Positions 1 to 6,886 of a stretch of 53,241 nt of DNA are shown here, piece by piece (position 1 is the first letter of the stretch; the number at the start of each line of letters is the position of its first letter). The notes beneath the pieces were generated by a model that searched no databases, was not told where the DNA came from, and worked only from the letters and a program-made list of their open reading frames with translations. A program made the translations under genes and the position numbers. Location of the stretch: contig CAIYPP010000149.1 in assembly GCA_903928115.1 (NCBI GenBank), positions 1 through 53,241 on the forward strand, written 5' to 3'. The DNA comes from an uncultured Planctomycetota bacterium (GTDB taxonomy: Bacteria; Planctomycetota; UBA1135; GCA-002686595).

Positions 1-105
1 GGACGCATGCGGGCCCGCGGGCCACGCGGCGGCTGTGCCTCCAGGATGGCGAATGGCGTGTCGTGTCCAGCGACGCGTCACCCACGGACAACTGACGGAC
101 GGAAC

Positions 106-1416
106 ATGGCAAGAAACGTGGTGGTGGTCGGCACCCAATGGGGTGACGAGGGCAAGGGCAAGATCGTCGACTGGCTCACGGATCACGCCCAGGGCGTCGT
201 GCGCTTCCAGGGCGGGCACAATGCCGGGCACACCCTCGTGATCGGCGGCGCCAAGACGGTGCTGCACCTGATTCCGTCGGGCATCCTGCACCCCGGCAAG
301 GTCAACGTGATCGGCAACGGCCTCGCGGTCGACCCGCTGAAGTTCATCGAGGAGGTCGAGGGCCTGCGCGCGCGCGGCGTGAAGGTCGATGGCTCGAACC
401 TGCGCCTCTCGTCGGCGGCGCACGTGATCTTCGAGCACCACAAGCGCATCGACCTTGCCTCCGAGCGCTGGCGCGGCGTCGGCCGCATCGGCACCACGGG
501 GCGCGGCATCGGGCCCTGCTACGCCGACAAGGCGGCGCGCACCGGCCTGCGCGTTGCGGACCTGCTCGAGCCCGAGCGCTGCCGGCGCCGACTGCAGGCC
601 GCGCTCGCGGAGAAGAACGCGCTGCTCACGCAGGTGCACGGCGAGCAGCCGCTCGCGCTCGAAGAGCAGCTCGAGCGCTACATGCACTTGGGCGAGGTCT
701 TGCGGCCCTTCGTCGGCGACACCGGCGCCGAGGTGCGCGAAGCCTACCGACGCGGCAAGCAAGTGCTCTTCGAGGGCGCGCAGGGCGCGCTGCTCGACAT
801 CGACCACGGCTCGTATCCGTACGTGACGAGCTCGAACACGGGCTCCGACGGCATCGCCGCGGGCGCGGGCTTCCCCGCGCGCTGGCTCGACCGCGTCGTC
901 GGCATCGCGAAGGCGTACTGCACGCGCGTCGGCGAAGGTCCGTTCCCGAGCGAGGACCATGGCGCCGACGGCGTCAAGATTCGCGAGGCGGGCAACGAGT
1001 ACGGGGCGACCACGGGCCGTCCGCGGCGCTGCGGCTGGTTCGACGTGCTCGCGATGCGCTACAGCCTCGAGCTCAACGGCGCCGACGGCTGGATCATGAC
1101 CAACCTCGACGTGCTCGACAGCTTCGAGGAGATCAAGGTCGCGACGGCCTACGAGGTCGCCGGTCGCGTGCACAGGGAATGGCCGGGCGCCCACGTGGAC
1201 CTCGCCGACGTCAAGGTGCACATGGAGACCGCGCGCGGCTGGAAGACCGACATCACGGGGGTTCGGCGCTACGAGGATCTCCCGCAGCTCACGCGCAAGT
1301 ACGTCGAGTGGGTCGAGAAGCTCGTCGGCGTGCCGATCGTGATGCTCTCGGTCGGTCCCGACCGCGACCAGATTATCCCGCGCGAGGGCCTGAAGGGCGC
1401 GCTCGCGCACGCTTGA
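106..1416 (+). CDS. purA: Adenylosuccinate synthetase
   Basis: This enzyme joins IMP and aspartate, using GTP, to make adenylosuccinate, the first committed step from IMP to AMP in the cytoplasm. The 436-residue product is of normal family length. The GTP/IMP-binding loop GTQWGDEGKGK sits at residues 9-19, followed by GGHNAGHT, TTGRGIGP and the late TTGRPRRCGWFD segment, all typical of PurA. I chose the ATG at 106 because the protein then begins MARNVVVVGTQWGDEG, as in other PurA proteins; the frame is open further upstream but that extension is not PurA-like. It leads a tight plus-strand cluster, with uppS starting 7 bp after its stop codon. Identification is very secure. Confidence 0.97.
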   Translation: MARNVVVVGTQWGDEGKGKIVDWLTDHAQGVVRFQGGHNAGHTLVIGGAKTVLHLIPSGILHPGKVNVIGNGLAVDPLKFIEEVEGLRARGVKVDGSNLRLSSAAHVIFEHHKRIDLASERWRGVGRIGTTGRGIGPCYADKAARTGLRVADLLEPERCRRRLQAALAEKNALLTQVHGEQPLALEEQLERYMHLGEVLRPFVGDTGAEVREAYRRGKQVLFEGAQGALLDIDHGSYPYVTSSNTGSDGIAAGAGFPARWLDRVVGIAKAYCTRVGEGPFPSEDHGADGVKIREAGNEYGATTGRPRRCGWFDVLAMRYSLELNGADGWIMTNLDVLDSFEEIKVATAYEVAGRVHREWPGAHVDLADVKVHMETARGWKTDITGVRRYEDLPQLTRKYVEWVEKLVGVPIVMLSVGPDRDQIIPREGLKGALAHA

Positions 1417-1423
1417 GCTCGCG

Positions 1424-2200
1424 ATGACGCGCCCGCGCCTCAAGATCGAGCGGCCGGACCTCGGGGGACCGTTCCCCGAGCACATCGCTGTGATCATGGA
1501 CGGCAACGGGCGCTGGGCGAAGGGGCGCGGGATGATGCGCGTCTTCGGCCACAAGGAGGGCATCGGCTCGGTGCGCGAGATCACGACCGAGTGCGCGAAG
1601 ATGGGCGTGAAGTCGCTCACCCTGTACGCGTTCTCCGTCGAGAACTGGAAGCGCCCGCGTCAGGAGGTCGCGTTCCTGATGGAACTCTTGGAGCAGTTCC
1701 TCGTCGAGGAGCGCCCGACGTTGATGGAAAACGGCGTGCGCTTGCGCGCGATCGGGCGCATCGACGACCTGCCGGCCGGCGCGCTCGCGCGGCTGCGTGA
1801 GACCGAGGCGCTGACGGCGCAGAACGAGGGGATGCTGCTGCGGCTTGCGCTGTCCTACGGGGCGCGCGCGGAACTCGCCGATGCGCTCAAGCTCTTCGCG
1901 CGCGATGTCGCGGCGGGCAAGGTGCGCGAGGGCGAGATCGACGACGAGACCTTGCGCCGCTACCTCTACGATCCGACCACGCCCGATCCGGATCTCTTGA
2001 TTCGCACCTCGGGCGAGCTGCGCATCTCGAACTTCCTCTTGTGGCAGATCAGCTACAGCGAGCTCTACGTCGCGAAGGAGTGCTGGCCCGAGTTTCGACG
2101 CCCGCAGCTCATGGCGGCGCTCGAAGACTATGCGCGCCGCGTGCGCAAGTTCGGCGGCTTGGTCGCGGACGCGCCGGCGGCGAGCGAGGCGAAGGCGTGA
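1424..2200 (+). CDS. uppS: Isoprenyl transferase (undecaprenyl diphosphate synthase)
   Basis: This cis-prenyltransferase condenses isopentenyl diphosphates onto farnesyl diphosphate to make the C55 lipid carrier for peptidoglycan and LPS. The 258-residue protein has the signature HIAVIMDGNGRWAKGRG near its N-terminus (the Asp is the Mg/substrate ligand), then GHKEGIGSVREI, the YAFSVENWKRP segment, and the C-terminal RTSGELRISNFLLWQ block. The catalytic and substrate-binding residues all appear present. It follows purA by 7 bp and overlaps cdsA by 4 bp (GTGA), so the two lipid genes are probably translationally coupled. The pairing uppS-cdsA is common in bacteria and supports both calls. Confidence 0.97.
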   Translation: MTRPRLKIERPDLGGPFPEHIAVIMDGNGRWAKGRGMMRVFGHKEGIGSVREITTECAKMGVKSLTLYAFSVENWKRPRQEVAFLMELLEQFLVEERPTLMENGVRLRAIGRIDDLPAGALARLRETEALTAQNEGMLLRLALSYGARAELADALKLFARDVAAGKVREGEIDDETLRRYLYDPTTPDPDLLIRTSGELRISNFLLWQISYSELYVAKECWPEFRRPQLMAALEDYARRVRKFGGLVADAPAASEAKA

Positions 2201-3255
2201 GCGAGCAGAACGACTCCGGCTCCGTCGGCAAGGCGGCCGGGTCGCGCGGCGCGAAGCTCTGGCGTCGCACTTGGGTGGGCTCGTCGATCGCGGCGGCGCT
2301 CGCGGGGATCCTGTACCTCACGACGCTCTTCCACTCCGAGTGGCCCGTGCTCGGGCTGTGCGCGCTCGTGCTCGCCGTGTGCATCTACGAGGTCGATGCC
2401 ATGGGCGCGCTCCGCGGGCGTCGGCTCGCTTGGCCGCTCTCGCTCGCGGCGCTCGTCGCGACGTGGATCACGCATCAGGCCTTCTCGAGCGTGGGCGGCG
2501 GAATCGACCTCGAAGGCCACCGCGACCTCGGCTTCGGAGTCGCGTGGTTGCTGCACGCGGGAACGGCCAGCGTCGTGCTCGTCACGGCGGGCTATGCGCT
2601 CGTACGCAGCGCGTCGCGGATCGTGCAGGTCGCGGCCGCGTTGCTCGCGGTGCTCCCCTTGTTCGCGGAGCGCGCGTTCGGACCTGAGAACGGGCCGCTC
2701 GTGGTCTTTGGGGCGTTTCTGTTCGTCGCGCTGCGCCTGCTCGTCTTCGGGCCGGAGCGCCGCGGCGAGTCGCTCGCCGTGATGCTGCTCGGACCGCTGC
2801 TCGTGGTGTCGATGCTCGGCCTCGTGTGGGTCTGGTACGGCTTCGGCCACATGGGGCTCGTGACGTTGCTCGCGCTCGCGAAGATCGGCGACTCGGCGGG
2901 TTACTACGTCGGCAGCACGCTCGGGAAGCACCACCCCTACAAGTGGATCAGCCCGGGCAAGACGACCGAGGGCACTGTGGCGTCGCTCGTCGGCGCCTCG
3001 CTCACCTGCGTGGGAGCCCATGCGCTCGGCTGGCTGCCGTCGGAGACATGGCTCGGAGCGCTGCTCGCCGGCGCGGTCGCCAACGTCGCCGCGCAGGCGA
3101 GCGATCTCCTCGAGAGCTGGGTCAAGCGCAAGGCGGGCGTGAAGGACTCCGGCACATGGTTCGGCCCGTCGGGCGGCATGCTCGACTTGGTCGACAGCTT
3201 CTTCCTCGCGGCTCCGGTCGTTCTCCTCTGCTGGCCGTTCCTTCTCCGGCTTTGA
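2197..3255 (+). CDS. cdsA: Phosphatidate cytidylyltransferase
   Basis: CDP-diacylglycerol synthase converts phosphatidate and CTP to CDP-diacylglycerol for phospholipid synthesis in the inner membrane. The 352-residue protein is highly hydrophobic, with several predicted membrane helices from about residue 27 onward. The C-terminal signature is recognisable as [21 protein letters not shown]: the Lys-Asp-Ser start and the closing Asp residues are retained, but the usual PGHGG is PSGG and the usual Arg after the first late Asp is Leu. I chose the GTG at 2197, which overlaps the uppS stop codon, because upstream sequence in this frame runs inside uppS. The first 20 residues are a soluble, charged leader. 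Confidence 0.9.
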   Translation: MSEQNDSGSVGKAAGSRGAKLWRRTWVGSSIAAALAGILYLTTLFHSEWPVLGLCALVLAVCIYEVDAMGALRGRRLAWPLSLAALVATWITHQAFSSVGGGIDLEGHRDLGFGVAWLLHAGTASVVLVTAGYALVRSASRIVQVAAALLAVLPLFAERAFGPENGPLVVFGAFLFVALRLLVFGPERRGESLAVMLLGPLLVVSMLGLVWVWYGFGHMGLVTLLALAKIGDSAGYYVGSTLGKHHPYKWISPGKTTEGTVASLVGASLTCVGAHALGWLPSETWLGALLAGAVANVAAQASDLLESWVKRKAGVKDSGTWFGPSGGMLDLVDSFFLAAPVVLLCWPFLLRL

Positions 3256-3269
3256 GCCGGCTTCCACTC

Positions 3270-3299
3270 TTGACAGAACCCGCGCCCCCGGCCGATACC
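3270..3299 (+). promoter_or_regulatory. Candidate sigma-70 promoter for phoH-ybeY
   Basis: A perfect TTGACA hexamer lies at 3270-3275, followed after 18 bp by GATACC (3294-3299), which matches the -10 consensus at only 3 positions. Transcription would begin near 3306 and leave a leader of about 38 nt before the TTG start of phoH. It lies in the only gap (88 bp) of the purA-ybeY cluster, so it could separate phoH-ybeY from the upstream genes. The weak -10 keeps confidence moderate. Confidence 0.4.
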
Positions 3300-3343
3300 C
3301 ACCTCCGAGAGCGGCTCCCTCCAACCACCCCGAGCACGCACCC

Positions 3344-4444
3344 TTGAGCGAAGTCACCATCCCGCTGCGTTCCCACGAAGAGGCGATCCTCGTGCTCGGT
3401 CCCTATGACCGGCACGCCAAGCTCCTGCGGCAGGTGCTCGACATCGAGATCTTCACGCGCAACGGGAACCTGCGGCTCAAGGGCAGCGAGGAGCACACCT
3501 CCGAGGCCCGCCGTCGCATCGAGCACCTGCTCGGCAAGCTGCGCAAGGGTCGCGAGCTCGACCCCAAGGACGCCGAGGCGATCCTGATCGGCTCGGACGC
3601 GATGGACCTGCCCTCGGGCGTCTCGCCGACGTCGTTCCCGTCGGTGCCTCCGCCTTCGCCGCGCCTCGGACCCGGTGGCGGCGCGCCGCGCTGGGGCGGT
3701 GCGCCCGCGATGGATCGCGCCGCGAACGTCGGCGTTCGCTCGGCGCGCCCCGTGTCGCCCACGGGCTTTCGCATGCGGCCTTTCGAGCCGCGCGGTCCGC
3801 GCCAGCGCAAGTACGTCGAGCTGATCGCGCAGAAGCCGCTCACGTTCGGCCTCGGCGCCGCCGGAACGGGCAAGACCTACCTCGCGGTCGCGTGTGCGCT
3901 GCGCGCGCTGCGCTCGGGCGAGTGCCGCAAGCTCGTGATCACGCGCCCCGTGGTCGAGGCGGGGGAGAAGCTCGGCTTCCTGCCCGGCGACCTGCTCGCC
4001 AAGCTCAACCCGTACATGCGCCCCGTCTACGACGCGCTCGGCGATCTCTTGGAGTTCGAGGACGTGATGCGGCTCGAAGAGGCGGGGGTGATCGAGGTGG
4101 CGCCGCTCGCGTACATGCGTGGCCGCACGCTCGCGAACGCGTTCGTGATCCTCGACGAGGCGCAGAACACGACCGCGCCGCAGATGAAGATGTTCCTCAC
4201 GCGCCTCGGCGAGGGCTCGCGCATGGTGGTGACCGGCGATCCGAGCCAGACCGACCTCGAGCGCGGCCAGAAGAGCGGCTTGGTCGACGCCATCGCGCGC
4301 CTGCAGGGCTTCAAGGACATCGGGATGGTCGAGTTCACCCCCGAGGACATCTGCCGTCACCCCTTGGTCGAGCAGATCGTGCGCGCCTACGAGGGGCCCT
4401 CGCGCTCCGACGCGGGGCCGCGGCGCGACGAGCCGTCGGCGTGA
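3344..4444 (+). CDS. phoH: PhoH family ATPase
   Basis: PhoH-like proteins are cytoplasmic P-loop ATPases found next to ybeY in many genomes and linked to RNA metabolism or stress. The 366-residue protein has an N-terminal region of about 85 residues, a Gly/Pro-rich linker near 100-135, and an ATPase core with Walker A GAAGTGKT (around residues 173-180), the [18 protein letters not shown] block, Walker B VILDEAQN and sensor [11 protein letters not shown]. The start is a TTG (3344), since no ATG or GTG gives the family N-terminus. It overlaps ybeY by 4 bp, consistent with the conserved phoH-ybeY pair. Confidence 0.93.
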   Translation: MSEVTIPLRSHEEAILVLGPYDRHAKLLRQVLDIEIFTRNGNLRLKGSEEHTSEARRRIEHLLGKLRKGRELDPKDAEAILIGSDAMDLPSGVSPTSFPSVPPPSPRLGPGGGAPRWGGAPAMDRAANVGVRSARPVSPTGFRMRPFEPRGPRQRKYVELIAQKPLTFGLGAAGTGKTYLAVACALRALRSGECRKLVITRPVVEAGEKLGFLPGDLLAKLNPYMRPVYDALGDLLEFEDVMRLEEAGVIEVAPLAYMRGRTLANAFVILDEAQNTTAPQMKMFLTRLGEGSRMVVTGDPSQTDLERGQKSGLVDAIARLQGFKDIGMVEFTPEDICRHPLVEQIVRAYEGPSRSDAGPRRDEPSA

Positions 4445-4899
4445 AGCGTCCGCGGGCGAAGATCGAGGTCGCGTGGGCCAGCGCGCGAACGAGGCCGCGG
4501 GGGCTCGGCGTCGCGCAGGTTCGCCAAGCGGCGGAACTCGCGCTCGAGCACGGCGGTCGGGCGGGGGAGTCGCTGTCGATCGTCTTCGTCGATGACGCAG
4601 AGCTCGCGGCGATGCACGCCGAGTGGCTCGACGACCCGACCCGCACGGACGTGATCACCTTCGACCTCGGCGCGGGCGGCGAAGATGGGCCGAGCGGAGA
4701 GCTCTACGTCAGTACCGAGCGCGCGCGAGAGGTCGCGCGTCGACGCGGACTCGATGTCGTGCGCGAGCACCTGCTCTACGTCGTGCATGGCACGCTGCAC
4801 CTGTGCGGCTATGACGATCACGACCCGCGCGAGCGTGCGCGCATGCGTCGCGCGGAGCGCGCGGTGCTCGCGCGACTCGGCGTGGCGCGCCGCAACTAG
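4441..4899 (+). CDS. ybeY: Endoribonuclease YbeY (rRNA maturation)
   Basis: YbeY is a zinc metalloprotein that takes part in 16S rRNA 3'-end maturation and ribosome quality control. The 152-residue protein has the diagnostic metal-binding motif [13 protein letters not shown] near residues 118-130, giving three His ligands, preceded by the TDVITFDLG segment common to the family. I chose the GTG at 4441, which overlaps the phoH stop codon as GTGA; the frame is open much further upstream but that part runs inside phoH. Length is normal for YbeY. Translational coupling to phoH is likely. Confidence 0.95.
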   Translation: MKRPRAKIEVAWASARTRPRGLGVAQVRQAAELALEHGGRAGESLSIVFVDDAELAAMHAEWLDDPTRTDVITFDLGAGGEDGPSGELYVSTERAREVARRRGLDVVREHLLYVVHGTLHLCGYDDHDPRERARMRRAERAVLARLGVARRN

Positions 4900-4971
4900 G
4901 GGCTTGAACACGAGCTTGGAATTGTGGATCAAGGAGTGGTCGACGCTGCTTGACGCGCGCCCTCGCGGTGC

Positions 4972-5973
4972 GTGACCTGCCTCGCAGCGTCCTCACGCTT
5001 GAGCTCCGAACAAGTCCTCTCGACTGTCCCAAGTCCGCAGCCGACTCGCCCGGCAGCGCGCGACCGCCGCACCGGCGCGGGCGCGCTCGTCGGCCGCGAT
5101 GGCGCGAAAAAGCGCGGGAAAATCGCGCAGTTCGTGCTCGTTCCGGTGGCTCCCGCGACGCCGCGCTCTGCCGAGGTCACAGCGGCCGCGACGAGCAAGC
5201 CTGCACGCGCCAAGGTGCGCCGTCCGCGCGTCGTCGACCCGGTGACGGTCCTTTGGCGCGAGTTCGCGCGCAGCCGCGGAGCCGTCGAGCGCAACGCGCT
5301 GGTGGAGACGTACCAGGGTCTCGTCGCAGATTACGTACGCCGATTTTCGAGCCGTCTGCCCCGCTCGGTCGACCCCGGCGATCTGACCACCGCCGCCAAC
5401 GTCGGACTCATCGCCGCGATCGAGGCCTTCGATCGCCGACGTGGCGTGCCGTTCGAGTCGTACTGCGAGCTGCGTCTGCGCGGTGCGTTGCTCGACGAGC
5501 TGCGTTCCCAAGATTGGCTCCCGCGCCCGTGGCGTGCGCGCCTCGAGCGCCACAAGCGCGTGGTCGAGCACCTGCGGGCCGAGCTCGGTCGCGAGCCTTT
5601 CGAGGCTGAGATTGCGGCCGAGCTGGACATGCACCCCGCCGAGTACGCCACGAGCTTCGTGCGTGGGCTGGTCGGTGCTCCGAGCGCGACTCCCAGCGCG
5701 GCCGAGGACGATGAGCCCAGCGGAGTCGAGATCGTGCCGGACACAGCCTCGGAGGCCCCGGGCGAGCGCCTGACGCGCGAGGATCTGCTCGCGCTCGTGG
5801 CCGAGAAGCTCACGCCGCAGGAGGCGCGCATCGTCTACCTGAAGTACTGGGAAGACCTGTCGCTGCGCGAGATCGGCGACCTCGAGGGCTTGAGCGAGTC
5901 GCGCGTGTGCAAGATCCACATGAAGCTGCTCGAGCGCCTGCAGGAACGGCTGCGGGCGAGCGCGGACGCCTAG
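4972..5973 (+). CDS. FliA/WhiG-type RNA polymerase sigma factor
   Basis: This is a sigma-70 family group 3 factor that directs RNA polymerase to alternative promoters. Region 2 is clear (DPGDLTTAANVGLIAAIEAF, then FESYCELRLRGALLDELRSQD and PRPWR, very close to FliA and WhiG), followed by region 3 and a C-terminal region 4 helix-turn-helix (LSLREIGDLEGLSESRVCKIH). The start is uncertain: the GTG at 4972 gives 333 residues with about 80 poorly conserved basic and Ala-rich residues, while a GTG at 5134 would give 279 residues, closer to family length. No flagellar or anti-sigma gene lies nearby. Its 3' end faces a c-di-GMP riboswitch RNA on the other strand, whose terminator lies 18 bp past this stop codon. 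Confidence 0.9.
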   Translation: MTCLAASSRLSSEQVLSTVPSPQPTRPAARDRRTGAGALVGRDGAKKRGKIAQFVLVPVAPATPRSAEVTAAATSKPARAKVRRPRVVDPVTVLWREFARSRGAVERNALVETYQGLVADYVRRFSSRLPRSVDPGDLTTAANVGLIAAIEAFDRRRGVPFESYCELRLRGALLDELRSQDWLPRPWRARLERHKRVVEHLRAELGREPFEAEIAAELDMHPAEYATSFVRGLVGAPSATPSAAEDDEPSGVEIVPDTASEAPGERLTREDLLALVAEKLTPQEARIVYLKYWEDLSLREIGDLEGLSESRVCKIHMKLLERLQERLRASADA

Positions 5974-5990
5974 CCGCGGCGAGCGAGCTC

Positions 5991-6032
5991 GAAAAAGAGC
6001 GAAGGCACGGAGCGCGGGCTCCATGCCTTCGC
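5991..6032 (-). terminator. Intrinsic terminator of the riboswitch RNA
   Basis: Read on the minus strand, a hairpin with a 9-bp outer stem (GCGAAGGCA with TGCCTTCGC), one mismatch, a 5-bp inner stem (GGAGC with GCTCC) and a CCGC loop is followed at once by TCTTTTTC. This is a strong Rho-independent terminator for transcripts coming from higher coordinates. On the plus strand the hairpin is not followed by a T-run, so it would not efficiently stop transcripts of the sigma gene. There is no protein gene on the minus strand upstream of it for at least 0.7 kb, only the structured RNA. Confidence 0.85.
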
Positions 6033-6101
6033 AGCAGACTCGGCCGTCGGGATCCTTCTCAACCGGCGGGCGGCTCACCCCGACGCGGCGGTGCCGCGGC
6101 G

Positions 6102-6282
6102 GTCCCCATGGTGGTCCGCTCGACCCGCGTGAGCGGGTCGGACTCGAGTCGGACAGCGGCGCGGGGCAGTCCCCACCGACCCCGGACGCTGTCCTCTCCG
6201 CTTCCGAAGAGCGCCGCCCACCGTCCCCACAGCGGTGCGGCAGCCCCTCTCCTCCTCCCAGCATCGCGCGAGAAGTCCCCAC
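6102..6282 (-). repeat. Repeated GUGGGGAC motif presented in hairpin loops
   Basis: On the minus strand GTGGGGAC occurs at 6275-6282, 6223-6230 and 6169-6176, and the one-base variant ATGGGGAC at 6102-6109, spaced 52, 54 and 67 bp. In the first three the motif sits mostly in an apical loop: GAAG/CTTC closing a 7-nt GUGGGGA loop inside a TCGCGC stem (6264-6292), CACCG/CGGTG closing a 9-nt loop (6219-6237), and CGGGG/CCCCG closing a 13-nt loop within an 8-bp outer stem (6151-6194). The fourth has only a weak stem. Repeated GGA-bearing loops resemble protein-sequestering RNAs of the CsrB/RsmZ kind; the binding partner here is inference only. Confidence 0.5.
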
Positions 6283-6648
6283 CTTCGCGCGACGTTCCAG
6301 GCCCGCTTTCCGCGCGGAGCGTGGCTCCGGCGCGAGCGGGCACGCAGCCAGCCGGCCGCGTCGAATGTGCGAACGTCTCCGAGCCCGCGCACGCTCGAGC
6401 GACCGAGGCGCCCCTCCCTGCGGAGGCGTGGCAACCGTGGCGGTCGAGTGCGAGGTGCGGGTGGAAGCTCATGGTCCGAGGTGCGTTCGCTCAGGTTGGA
6501 GCACACCCCGGCCGAGTCCGCGGGGCCCGTGCCGACGCCGCGAAGGGCGTGGCGCGGACCCGGGAGCGCGCGCCGGTGGGTCCGGACGCCGTTCCTCGCG
6601 TCGTACGCGGCTCGGGGTATGCCCGGCCGCTCCTCGGATCCCGCGCAA

Positions 6649-6737
6649 GTATCGGTTCGGCAGCTAGGCTGCCCCCGGGTCTCCCCGTGGGCCCTCTGGC
6701 TTTGCGTCCCCACGTCGCCGTGGGTTTGCCCTTGTCG
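6649..6737 (-). promoter_or_regulatory. GEMM-I (cyclic di-GMP class I) riboswitch aptamer
   Basis: Read on the minus strand, the aptamer has all the hallmarks of the GEMM-I class: AGGGCAAACC at the 5' side, a P2-type hairpin CCCACG-GCGA-CGUGGG with a GNRA tetraloop, the invariant GGGACGCAAAGCC, a variable GC-rich P3 arm, and a final hairpin GGCAGC-CUA-GCUGCCGA. This matches the Vibrio Vc2 aptamer block for block. The residue equivalent to Vc2 G20 is G and that equivalent to C92 is C, which fits c-di-GMP rather than the cGAMP-selective variant. It begins about 14 nt after the predicted transcription start. Flanking segments GCUCC/GGAGC and GCG-A-CAAG/CUUGCGC could form a closing or switching helix. 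No gene follows it; see the ncRNA entry. Confidence 0.88.
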
Positions 6738-6757
6738 CTCGATCTTTGGAGCCCCTC

Positions 6758-6786
6758 ACTATACTACGAAGTTGCATTTCGGGCAA
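6758..6786 (-). promoter_or_regulatory. Sigma-70 type promoter of the riboswitch RNA
   Basis: On the minus strand TTGCCC (plus 6781-6786) is followed after exactly 17 bp by TATAGT (plus 6758-6763), which matches the -10 consensus at 5 of 6 positions and the -35 at 4 of 6. The start would fall near 6751, just upstream of the aptamer. The region is locally AT-rich against a very GC-rich background. The same -35 hexamer with the same spacing recurs in front of the boxR-type gene (52585-52613). Confidence 0.7.
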
Positions 6787-6820
6787 ATCGCGCGGGAAGG
6801 AAACCGCGCGCAGGCTGCCC
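6781..6820. repeat. Inverted repeat overlapping the -35 box of the riboswitch RNA promoter
   Basis: A 40-bp interrupted palindrome: outer arms GGGCA (6781-6785) and TGCCC (6816-6820), inner arms CGCGCGG (6789-6795) and CCGCGCG (6804-6810), centre GAAGGAAA. Its left arm contains the -35 hexamer of the minus-strand promoter. It lies between the divergent start of the minus-strand RNA and the plus-strand NifU-like gene, so it could be an operator. Read on the plus strand it could also form an RNA hairpin; no T-run follows, so I do not call it a terminator. Confidence 0.45.
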
Positions 6821-6852
6821 ATTGTCCTTCTAAGTCTATTTCCAACAGCGGT

Positions 6853-6880
6853 TTGCGTCACCCATAAAAAGCGCTACGCT
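6853..6880 (+). promoter_or_regulatory. Candidate promoter giving a leaderless transcript of the NifU-like gene
   Basis: TTGCGT (6853-6858) and TACGCT (6875-6880) are separated by 16 bp. A start 7 bp downstream of the -10 would fall on the ATG at 6887, so the mRNA would be leaderless; no Shine-Dalgarno sequence is visible before that ATG. Each hexamer matches the consensus at only about 4 positions. Confidence 0.3.
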
Positions 6881-6886
6881 GGGCGC

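Larger units (their letters stand above)
5991..6751 (-). ncRNA. Putative c-di-GMP riboswitch-headed structured noncoding RNA, about 760 nt
   Basis: This minus-strand unit has its own promoter (6758-6786), a GEMM-I aptamer at the 5' end (6649-6737) and an intrinsic terminator at the 3' end (5991-6032). No open frame inside it looks like a protein: all give Arg/Ser/Gly/Ala-rich translations without recognisable motifs. The body is full of stable hairpins, for example 6302-6340 (nested stems of 6, 4 and 6 bp), 6264-6292, 6219-6237, 6151-6194, 6121-6140 and 6411-6428. Three of these display the loop sequence GUGGGGA. A precedent known to me is merRNA of Bdellovibrio, an abundant noncoding RNA carrying a c-di-GMP riboswitch; whether this one is related is unknown. 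The transcript boundaries are inferred from promoter and terminator only. Confidence 0.7.

Noticed and set aside
6102..6292. Tandem GEMM aptamers, suggested by repeated GTGGGGAC, which also occurs in the aptamer.
   Set aside because: The repeats lack GCAAAGCC and the GGGCAAACC partner, so they cannot form further c-di-GMP pockets. They may at most be degenerate copies.
6649..6737. cGAMP-specific GEMM-Ib riboswitch.
   Set aside because: The position equivalent to Vc2 G20 is G, not the A seen in cGAMP-selective variants.
6781..6820. SRP RNA or tmRNA candidate, because of a GGAAGGAAA-like loop within a GC stem.
   Set aside because: The hairpin lacks the conserved SRP Alu/S-domain loops, and no tRNA-like ends or tag frame of tmRNA are present; nor are RNase P RNA signatures seen nearby.
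5907..6833. Several long open frames on both strands across 5974-6886 (for example a plus-strand frame ending at 6833 and minus-strand frames ending at 6059 and 6075).
   Set aside because: High GC depletes stop codons by chance; the translations are Arg/Ser/Gly/Pro-rich without motifs, starts lie in structured RNA elements, and they conflict with the promoter-aptamer-terminator unit.
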